From Gammaproteobacteria bacterium (GTDB lineage Bacteria; Pseudomonadota; Gammaproteobacteria; UBA6429; Thiohalophilaceae), in NCBI GenBank assembly GCA_024275115.1, contig JAJRZT010000029.1:1-64000 (forward strand): 64,000 nucleotides of DNA. The letters are read 5' to 3'. Below, in pieces: positions 50,086 through 56,849 of this stretch. A program made the position numbers and the translations under genes. Every line of letters begins with the position of its first letter. Position 1 is the stretch's first letter. The notes beneath the pieces were generated by a model. It did no database searches. It worked only from the letters and a program-made list of their open reading frames with translations, and was not told the origin of the DNA.

Positions 50086-50208
50086 TTACGTTAGTCGTTT
50101 GTGTTTCCTGTTAAGATAAATATAAGCATCTTCTAGAGAGCTGTAATTTACCAGTGCATAAACATCATTTGCCAATATAGAACTGATGGTTGGGTTTAAA
50201 GAAGGCAT
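50086..50208 (-). pseudogene. N-terminal remnant of a second class 3 lipase
   Basis: ATG at 50208 with AAGGAG ten bases upstream opens a 40-codon frame beginning MPSLNPTISSILANDVY. It aligns without gaps to the start of the intact lipase (MNEITPGFAATLARDVY), with about 12 of the first 28 residues equal, including LA.DVY and SSL. The frame ends at a TAA and the catalytic domain is gone. It lies directly downstream of DUF6795-like copy 2, where a partner lipase would be expected. Confidence 0.7.
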
Positions 50209-50237
50209 ATTAATTCTCTCCTTGAAAATTTAGGCCA

Positions 50238-50756
50238 TTACGTTTCAGGCTCAAAAGGGTTACTCATATCTATAGGTGGATCAGGTTCTGCATCCCATGT
50301 ACACATACTAATGATAGGTGTTGAATTTACCTCTTTTAAATCTCTTTCTTGATTTAAATCACACTGAACAATAAGCGGTTTACCACGCGACTCTGTGTTT
50401 TCTTCCGGCTTACGTTTTACTCCAGACCACAACTTATATGTTTGGCCTTTGTATTCCACCATAATTGTCTGCGATGCCACAAATTCCATCGGCAAATATT
50501 TAGCAATACTTCGTTCATACATGGCTGGAAATTCAAAGTAGCCCTTTTCATCCGTGGTCGTTTCATCCTGATGGGTTCGTTCTTTTTCCCCTGTCCGAAT
50601 TAATCGGGCATGAGCAACCGGCTGGCCATTCAGTGTTATCACCCCCGATATAGCAGAAAAGATACACAGTTTACCTATGTCTGTTAAACCCACCACCGTG
50701 CCTCCAGATAGCAACAAGAGTATAAAAAGTAAAATAAGCCGCAAACCTTTTTCCAT
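50238..50756 (-). CDS. DUF6795-like membrane-anchored protein, copy 2
   Basis: 172 aa. N-terminal helix (LILLFILLLLSGGTVVGL) and the same beta domain as copy 1, with nearly identical DNA across the core. Differences concentrate near the C-terminus, between two conserved Cys: copy 2 has DLNQERDLKEVNSTPIISM where copy 1 has QLEIDDKYISVDGSKFFTL; the sequence then rejoins at CTWD.EPDPP.DM. The lipase gene that should follow survives only as a 40-codon stump, so this copy is now orphaned. Confidence 0.75.
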   Translation of the reverse strand: MEKGLRLILLFILLLLSGGTVVGLTDIGKLCIFSAISGVITLNGQPVAHARLIRTGEKERTHQDETTTDEKGYFEFPAMYERSIAKYLPMEFVASQTIMVEYKGQTYKLWSGVKRKPEENTESRGKPLIVQCDLNQERDLKEVNSTPIISMCTWDAEPDPPIDMSNPFEPET

Positions 50757-50957
50757 AGCAATCCGCTACCCACCAAGTTCTTCGTTATGTTGATTGCGCG
50801 ATACATTGATTTACACTGACCTGAACAGGCTTATTTTAACCCGACTTATAAAAAATAATACCCAGCATACCAAAGAACCGCCTGAGAGCAAGCTGCAATA
50901 AATGTGATTGAATCCTCAATTCCAGTTTATGGTTTCAATTTATTGTCTATTATTTGT

Positions 50958-51073
50958 TCATTCCGTCTTTAATTTGAGTAGCACGGTATTAAAACCATCA
51001 TGCAACGGCTGGCCATACGCCGAACTTAAAACATCGGCATGCCGTTCCTCCCACTATAAGTTAATAAAAAATT
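50958..51073 (-). pseudogene. internal fragment of a third class 3 lipase
   Basis: Read on the minus strand, 51041-50985 encodes HADVLSSAYGQPLHDGFNT. It matches residues 96-114 of the intact lipase (NAGVSSSACGYPVHDGFNT) at 13 of 19 positions in one ungapped frame. A stop codon interrupts the reading just upstream and a TGA ends it at 50958. Neither start nor catalytic Ser remains. It is the relic of a further lipase unit upstream of DUF6795-like copy 2. The rest of the gap 50757-51117 shows no gene. Confidence 0.65.
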
Positions 51074-51117
51074 CAACAATGACTCGTAAAAATATTTTAG
51101 TCTAAGTTAGGGTAACC

Positions 51118-51873
51118 CTAACTTTTTTTAAAAAACTTGCTTCTGTATTTTATTTTTTTCTTTAATTCACGTTGTTTTATTGCTGCGGCATTCTCAAAAT
51201 TAAACTGCATCGTTTTTAGTTGTAACTCTTTTTTGCTGAAAACACCAATGGCATTTTCATATTGCTCTAGCGTTAAACGCAGAACGGATTTAAATTGATT
51301 AAATAATTTTTTATAGACAAGTAAGGCGCTGTTCTTTATTTCATTATTGTCAGCAAAATTAATAATAAGCAAGCCATCATCAGACAGACTGTTTAACAAA
51401 ACAGACGACCATTTTTTATTCACCTTGATGACGCGGTCAGCATTGCCGTCCTGATGGCCAAACAAATCATCAATGATTAAATCAAATTTTTTTCCCTTGT
51501 AGTTTTCAAGCCACTGAATCGCATCGGATTCTATTAGCTTAATTGAAGGGTGCTTTACTGAAAAATATTTCTTTGCGACAAATAAATGCACGGGGTTTAA
51601 CTCAATACCTGTAATACTTTCTGGCTTAAGGTAATGTTGCAGTTGATTTATAACCGTGCCACCACCGACACCCAACACGAGTACACGTTGAATTTTATTT
51701 TCCGGGTAAGCAAAAGCAGGCAGCGTTAACAAATCCCAGATACCCCCCTGCATCACTTTATTGGGGTTATACTGACTATGAAAAACATTATTCGTATACA
51801 GGCGACAGGTTGCGCCCGCTGTTCTCACTTCATAGTGACAGCCATTTATTTTTTTTGACCATTTAATGGCCAT
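51118..51873 (-). CDS. spermidine-synthase-like methyltransferase-fold protein
   Basis: 251 aa. The Rossmann motif VLGVGGGTVINQL, acidic strand end GIELNP and DLIIDDLFG follow the pattern of spermidine synthase-like proteins. It lacks the long N-terminal beta domain and the conserved GGGDGG loop of true aminopropyltransferases. It is therefore probably a related SAM-dependent enzyme of unknown substrate. The C-terminus is strikingly basic (KQRELKKKIKYRSKFFKKS). Confidence 0.72.
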   Translation of the reverse strand: MAIKWSKKINGCHYEVRTAGATCRLYTNNVFHSQYNPNKVMQGGIWDLLTLPAFAYPENKIQRVLVLGVGGGTVINQLQHYLKPESITGIELNPVHLFVAKKYFSVKHPSIKLIESDAIQWLENYKGKKFDLIIDDLFGHQDGNADRVIKVNKKWSSVLLNSLSDDGLLIINFADNNEIKNSALLVYKKLFNQFKSVLRLTLEQYENAIGVFSKKELQLKTMQFNFENAAAIKQRELKKKIKYRSKFFKKS

Positions 51874-51903
51874 GTCTAATTCCAGTCTTACTATTTGGTT
51901 TTA

Positions 51904-51929
51904 ATAAAAAAGGCGCTTAACACGCCTTT
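51904..51929 (-). terminator. Rho-independent terminator of slyD
   Basis: Read on the minus strand, AAAGGCG - seven-base loop - CGCCTTT is followed by further T's (A-run at 51904-51910 on the plus strand). It begins seven bases after the slyD stop. Confidence 0.85.
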
Positions 51930-51935
51930 ATTTAT

Positions 51936-52418
51936 TCAATGAGTGTGGCCATCTGGCCCATGCACATGCCCATGTGAAATTTCTTCTTCACTGGCATCAC
52001 GAATATCAATAATCGACACATCAAAATTCAGGTTCACACCCGCAAGTGGATGGTTACCATCAATCGTAATATTATCCCCTTCAATGGCGGCAACGGTAAT
52101 CATTATCGGCTGCCCATCGGGCCCTTCGGCATGAAATTGCGAACCCACTTCAAGTTCGTCATCCGACTCAAACATTTCTTTACCCACAACCTGCAGCATT
52201 TCATCGTTACGTTCGCCATAGCCCTCATCAGGTAAAACTTTTACATTTAATGTATCACCAACGACTTTCCCAGTGAGTGCATTTTCCAAGCCGGCAATGA
52301 TATTATCGGCTCCATGCAAATAAGCAAAGCTGCCGTCACTTGACTGGTCTAAAACCTCACCGTCATCTGTGGTAAGTGTATAATTCATTACTACTATTTT
52401 TTTATCTTCAATTTGCAT
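51936..52418 (-). CDS. slyD: FKBP-type peptidyl-prolyl isomerase SlyD
   Basis: About 160 aa from the ATG at 52418, which has AGGA six bases upstream and matches SlyD starts (MQIEDKKIVVMNYTLT). FKBP part: SFAYLHGADNIIAGLENAL; then the insert-in-flap chaperone domain (residues about 70-130). The C-terminus is His-rich (SHGHVHGPDGHTH) but shorter than in E. coli, so nickel binding may be weaker. It assists protein folding and metal-enzyme maturation in the cytoplasm. Upstream in-frame codons overlap the promoter region and are not used. Confidence 0.94.
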   Translation of the reverse strand: MQIEDKKIVVMNYTLTTDDGEVLDQSSDGSFAYLHGADNIIAGLENALTGKVVGDTLNVKVLPDEGYGERNDEMLQVVGKEMFESDDELEVGSQFHAEGPDGQPIMITVAAIEGDNITIDGNHPLAGVNLNFDVSIIDIRDASEEEISHGHVHGPDGHTH

Positions 52419-52571
52419 ATTCTGTCCTGTTCTTTTAGCTGTCAAAATTTGGCATAAAAGCCTTCCTGGAACGGCTATTTTATCACGAATTGGCGACTTT
52501 CTTGTATAGAATAAGCTGCATTTATTCACTAAGCTTATACCTACATACAGGGAAAAGATGTCAAATTGATA

Positions 52572-53555
52572 ATGAACAGACTCATACCACACTGCTATAG
52601 CCAGCGAATGCTTAATCCGTTTCGTGGTGTAATGAATGTGATCGATACCGGTGATGCCGATGCCGTATCAACTGATGGTAAAGTCTATCTGCGTGATAAC
52701 AATTTACAAAATATTGCCAATGATGGCGATATGAATATCGAAGTACCGGATATACGCTTTGGTATATGGTCAGCAGAGAATGGGCTCAAGCGTTGCCCGC
52801 TACTCAATACAATGGACTATGATGCTATACAAACCACAGGGCTGGCCTTGCTCAATATAGTTAAACACCATGCGAAAGAAGTACCATTTAATCTGGCCGA
52901 CCAGTATGAACTCTGGCTGCTCGACAAACATATGGACTTGCCACTGGCACTGTTACACAGCGAATGTTTTAAATCTGAACTCGGTGAGCCTGAATATAGA
53001 CCATGGACATCGGGGATGCTATGTCGTGAAAGTTTCCAGTCAAAATATTTAGTCGAAAACAATCCTGACCATCATTCAAGTAACCACGCACAGTGGCTAA
53101 CCGAACAAATCAATGCCGCAGCGGGGAACCAACCTCAAGTACAATGGTTTTTACGTGATAAAGATCGCAATGGAGTTGGTTTAAAATGCTCATGCGCCAA
53201 TAACAAACTTGAAGGCCGAACCCTGCCCAAATATATTTTCCCGAAACTGTTAATTAACCGCCACTGGGTGAATCAACCCATTAATACCTTTGTAAAGGAT
53301 TACCTCGGCTGGCATTCGCCGTGGTTACTATTGTTACAACATTTTGGTGATGCAACACGCGCTTTTCTGGAAACAATGGCTTGCCAACAACAAGCACTAA
53401 CCGTTGACGCACAACAACAACTCTACCCCAAAATTATAAATCAACACGTTATAAAGGCTGCTCGAGTCGAAGCCACAATGCGAAAAGCACAAGGGGAAGT
53501 TTCATCGCATCAGCGTAATATTGATATGACCTACCTGGCCGCTGATTATTTTTAA
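52572..53555 (+). CDS. conserved hypothetical protein
   Basis: About 327 aa, soluble, no signal peptide. Patterned stretches include NPFRGVMNVIDTGDADAVS, YELWLLDKHMDLPLALLHS and CSCANNKLEGRTLPKY. Two Cys lie close together (LKCSCANN). No family is recognised and no catalytic motif stands out. The ATG at 52572 is preferred over a TTG two codons earlier. It diverges from slyD and converges with arsJ. The N-terminal third, rich in DTGDADAVSTDG, may be beta-structured. Confidence 0.6.
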   Translation: MNRLIPHCYSQRMLNPFRGVMNVIDTGDADAVSTDGKVYLRDNNLQNIANDGDMNIEVPDIRFGIWSAENGLKRCPLLNTMDYDAIQTTGLALLNIVKHHAKEVPFNLADQYELWLLDKHMDLPLALLHSECFKSELGEPEYRPWTSGMLCRESFQSKYLVENNPDHHSSNHAQWLTEQINAAAGNQPQVQWFLRDKDRNGVGLKCSCANNKLEGRTLPKYIFPKLLINRHWVNQPINTFVKDYLGWHSPWLLLLQHFGDATRAFLETMACQQQALTVDAQQQLYPKIINQHVIKAARVEATMRKAQGEVSSHQRNIDMTYLAADYF

Positions 53556-53587
53556 ATAAATTTAAGAGGCTGTTAACCTTTCAGATA

Positions 53588-54796
53588 TTAGGCTGGCTCC
53601 GCAACTAAACGAGTAGAAAACACCCCCGCCAGTAAAATGAAAACCGTTGATATAAGCAAGCACCCTACTAGACCTTGTGTTTGGTATACCCAACCTGACA
53701 GTACCGTTCCGGTTAATCTGCCAGCGGCATTGGCCATATAATAAAAACCAACATTCAATGCAACCTTGTCTTTGTCTGACCAGGCAACAATTAAATAAGA
53801 ATGCACCGCCGAGTTAATGGCAAACACAAAACCAAAAGCAATAAGCCCACCGATTAAAACAAACTCTGCCTGAAACCCAACGTATAAAGCAGTGGCAATA
53901 CCTACAGGAAAAATAGCCAGAATAAAAGACCAATGCATGGCTGTGTTGCCATCGGGGCCTTTACCGCGATGACTTTTTCGTAATAATCCAGGTGCACTGG
54001 CCTGCACTGCACCATAACCGATAACCCATACTGCCAGAAAACTACCAACGTTTATAAATGACCAATTCAAAACAGAATAGAGATACACCGGTAGCGCCAC
54101 TACAAACCAGACATCGCGTGCACCGAACAGGAAAAAACGTGCAATCGACAAGCGGTTGATAGCCGCTGTTTTTGAAAATATCCGACTAAATTTCTGCTTT
54201 TCTTTTGACTTACCCAGACCTGACGGCAACATAAACAGGCAAGTTAATAACACCAGGAACAAACTAGCCGCTAAAACCGTGAGCGCTCCTCTAAACTCGA
54301 ATAGCTGCAATAACAATGCACCAATAAAAAAACCAACACCTTTTAAGGCATTTTTTGAGCCTGTTAAAATAGCAACCCAACGAAATAAAACAGTATCTTT
54401 GTTAGCATGATTATCCGGCACCAGTTTTTTTACACTGGCCTTAGCCGACATTTTATTCAAATCTTTTGCAATACCAGATAATGCTTGCGCCAACATCACA
54501 TAGCCAACAGACAGCCACGCTTCCGGCACCATCAGCATCGCAAGTGCAACAACCTGAATGGCCATCCCAATATGCATTGTTAAATTCAGGCCAATACGTG
54601 AGCCTAACCAGCCACCCACCAGATTAGTGACAATACCAAAAAATTCATAGAACAAAAATAGCATGGCCACTTCAAAGGGGGAGTAGCCCAGCAAGTGAAA
54701 GTATAAAACCACCAGCATCCGTAAGGCGCCATCGGTAATGGTAAAAGCCCAGTAACCTCCGGTAATAATTAAATAGTTTTTCAGATGGGTATTCAC
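53588..54796 (-). CDS. arsJ: ArsJ, MFS exporter of 1-arseno-3-phosphoglycerate
   Basis: About 402 aa from the GTG at 54796 (MNTHLKNYLIITGGYWAFTITDGALRM in part: YLIITGGYWAFTITDGALRM), 17 bases past the GAPDH stop. The frame is open to 54871 inside the GAPDH gene, but the GTG matches ArsJ N-termini. Twelve membrane helices are expected. TDGALRMLV and GYSPFEVAMLFLFYEFFG are ArsJ-like. It expels the unstable arsenate ester made by the paired GAPDH, removing arsenate from the cell. No strong ribosome site precedes the start. Confidence 0.88.
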   Translation of the reverse strand: MNTHLKNYLIITGGYWAFTITDGALRMLVVLYFHLLGYSPFEVAMLFLFYEFFGIVTNLVGGWLGSRIGLNLTMHIGMAIQVVALAMLMVPEAWLSVGYVMLAQALSGIAKDLNKMSAKASVKKLVPDNHANKDTVLFRWVAILTGSKNALKGVGFFIGALLLQLFEFRGALTVLAASLFLVLLTCLFMLPSGLGKSKEKQKFSRIFSKTAAINRLSIARFFLFGARDVWFVVALPVYLYSVLNWSFINVGSFLAVWVIGYGAVQASAPGLLRKSHRGKGPDGNTAMHWSFILAIFPVGIATALYVGFQAEFVLIGGLIAFGFVFAINSAVHSYLIVAWSDKDKVALNVGFYYMANAAGRLTGTVLSGWVYQTQGLVGCLLISTVFILLAGVFSTRLVAEPA

Positions 54797-54813
54797 GCTG
54801 GTATGAGCAACAA

Positions 54814-55821
54814 TTACATGTCTTCTGTAATAAAAGCGGCCAGTTCCATCATCCGGTTCACATAGCCCCATTCATTGTCATACCAGGCATATATTTTCAC
54901 TTGTGTATCGTTCACAACCATTGTTGACAAGGCATCAATAATGCTGGAACGTGGATCATTCACATAATCAACTGATACCAGTGGTCGCTCTTCATAACCC
55001 AATATCCCTTTTAATTCATTTTCAGATGCACGCTTAAACAAGGCATTAATTTCTTCTGCGGTTGTTTTACGTTTTGCTTCAAAAACAAAATCGGTTAATG
55101 AAGCATTGAGCAACGGTATACGTACTGCATGGCCGTTTAGCTTTCCTTTTAATTCAGGGAATATTTTAGTTATCGCTTTTGCAGAACCGGTTGAAGTAGG
55201 AATAAGAGATTGCCCGCAAGCACGAGCACGGCGTAAATCTTTATGGCCTTTGTCGACAATAGTCTGGGTGTTGGTAATATCATGAATGGTCGTCATGCAG
55301 CCATGTTTGATACCGACCGTATCCATCATTACTTTAATAAAAGGTGCCAGGCAATTTGTTGTGCAGGATGCGGCAGTAATTATATTATGCTGCTTTGCAT
55401 TATATTCATGCTGATTAATACCGTAGACAATATTAATCGCCGGTGCAGGCACAGGAGCTGAAACCAGTACTTTTTTAACACCTTGTTCAAAGTAAAATTT
55501 CAATGTGGCTTCAGTTTTAAACTGACCACTGCATTCAATAACCATATCAATATTCATTGCGGCCCAGTCAATGTCTGCTGGATTTGTCTCAGTGCTATAA
55601 CCCACCGCTTTGCCACCCACATATATCATCGCCTCACCCGCTGATATATTTTTATCCCAACGTCCATGCACAGAGTCAAACTCCAGCAAGTGTGCCATCG
55701 CATAGCTGTCAGCGGCTATTTCATTAATATGCACAATCTCATAAGCCGGGTTATCCCAGCCGGCACGAAAGCCAAGCCGCCCCATGCGGCCGAAACCATT
55801 AATGGCGACACGTATAGTCAT
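54814..55821 (-). CDS. glyceraldehyde-3-phosphate dehydrogenase of the ars operon
   Basis: 335 aa. NAD-binding [15 protein letters not shown], catalytic Cys in [11 protein letters not shown] and WYDNEWGY are intact. In arsJ operons this enzyme uses arsenate in place of phosphate to give 1-arseno-3-phosphoglycerate, which ArsJ exports. The setting between arsR and arsJ makes that role much more likely than central glycolysis. GGAAATG-type spacing precedes the start. Confidence 0.92.
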   Translation of the reverse strand: MTIRVAINGFGRMGRLGFRAGWDNPAYEIVHINEIAADSYAMAHLLEFDSVHGRWDKNISAGEAMIYVGGKAVGYSTETNPADIDWAAMNIDMVIECSGQFKTEATLKFYFEQGVKKVLVSAPVPAPAINIVYGINQHEYNAKQHNIITAASCTTNCLAPFIKVMMDTVGIKHGCMTTIHDITNTQTIVDKGHKDLRRARACGQSLIPTSTGSAKAITKIFPELKGKLNGHAVRIPLLNASLTDFVFEAKRKTTAEEINALFKRASENELKGILGYEERPLVSVDYVNDPRSSIIDALSTMVVNDTQVKIYAWYDNEWGYVNRMMELAAFITEDM

Positions 55822-55863
55822 TTCCTTACCTTGTATTAATTTGAAATTATTTGAATAAAACCA

Positions 55864-56217
55864 CTAGGCACAACAGGCGGCATCAGGACGGTTCGGCATG
55901 TTTTCCAGCGCCTGGCGGTCACTGAAAAAGGGTTGCCGCAGCCGATTGGCCTCAACGGTGACAGTGAGTACCTCACTCGCCCAAACAACTAATTCGGGGT
56001 GGATACGGTAATACATCCATTGCCCTGCACGGCGCGTTTCAACCAGACCATCGGCACGCAGTAAGGCAAGGTGACGGGAAATCATCGGTTGCGATAAATT
56101 CAGTGCATGGATTAATTCACAAACACAAAGCTCACCTTGTGCTTGCAATAAAGTAAGTACTCGCAAACGTATTTCATTGGCAAGTGCAGAAAAGAGGGTG
56201 TGGGTATCAATATTCAT
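55864..56217 (-). CDS. arsR: ArsR-family metalloregulator
   Basis: 117 aa from the ATG at 56217. The HTH is LSQPMISRHLALLRADGLV and the arsenite site is ELCVCEL (Cys31, Cys33). The C-terminus ends ACCA, adding two Cys. It should repress the ars operon until As(III) binds. An in-frame ATG at 56256 lies inside the presumed operator, so the shorter start is preferred even though GGAG directly abuts it. First gene of arsR-GAPDH-arsJ. Confidence 0.92.
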   Translation of the reverse strand: MNIDTHTLFSALANEIRLRVLTLLQAQGELCVCELIHALNLSQPMISRHLALLRADGLVETRRAGQWMYYRIHPELVVWASEVLTVTVEANRLRQPFFSDRQALENMPNRPDAACCA

Positions 56218-56230
56218 CTCCTTAATATAC

Positions 56231-56269
56231 GATATAACATATATATGGTCAAGCATATATAACGATATC
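56231..56269. promoter_or_regulatory. ArsR operator in the arsR-merR gap
   Basis: GATATAACATATATATG (56231-56247) and CATATATAACGATATC (56254-56269) make an AT-rich imperfect palindrome 14 bp from the arsR ATG, the usual place for ArsR binding. Confidence 0.5.
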
Positions 56270-56331
56270 AGGAACTATTAGCAGAAATATCCGTCTGTAG
56301 ATAACAACAGAATATTTAGCAGGAACCTGTC

Positions 56332-56733
56332 ATGACAAAACCACGCACCATCGGCCAGCTTGCCCGTCAGGCCGGCGTTAATATTGAGACCATCCGTTAT
56401 TACCAACGTCTGGGAATTATTAGCGAGCCGCCGAAACCGGAACAAGGCTACCGCGTTTACCCGCATGAAAGTGTCGAACGTATTTTATTTATCCGGCGCG
56501 CAAAACAACTGGGCTTTAGCTTAAAAGAAATTGCGGAATTACTGGCACTTGGAGACGGCCACTGCGATGACGTGCGACTACACGCGGAAAATAAACAGGC
56601 GCAGATCAATAAACAAATTCGAGACTTGCAAAATTTGCAGCAAACACTCGATAAATTAATTAAAACCTGCCAGCAGAAAGAAAATAATACGCGCTGCCCG
56701 ATTGTGGCATCATTGAGTGGTTTACATTCTTAA
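56332..56733 (+). CDS. merR: MerR, mercury-responsive regulator
   Basis: 133 aa. The winged HTH starts TIGQLARQAGVNIETIRYYQRLG, a MerR signature (quoted: IGQLARQAGVNIETIRYYQR). Cys78, Cys113 and Cys122 have the same 35- and 9-residue spacings as the three Hg-binding Cys of Tn501 MerR, and CPIVASL follows the last one, as in MerR. It diverges from the ars operon. Its likely target is the mer promoter in front of merT, 3.3 kb away, rather than an adjacent operon. Confidence 0.9.
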   Translation: MTKPRTIGQLARQAGVNIETIRYYQRLGIISEPPKPEQGYRVYPHESVERILFIRRAKQLGFSLKEIAELLALGDGHCDDVRLHAENKQAQINKQIRDLQNLQQTLDKLIKTCQQKENNTRCPIVASLSGLHS

Positions 56734-56849
56734 ATTAACCACCGTTATGTATAAGCTTTCTTTTCTGATTTATAGATTATTACTGAGAAAGATTGCTTCG
56801 CTATCGCCAGAGTCTCTGTTGCCCCTGGCAAAGACAAAAAATGAAAAAC

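Noticed and set aside
50908-51105. Plus-strand open frame of 65 codons
   Set aside because: The same DNA read on the minus strand gives clear similarity to the lipase; the plus frame is a by-product.
51118-51873. True spermidine synthase (speE)
   Set aside because: The N-terminal domain and the GGGDGG polyamine loop are absent and no speD is nearby.
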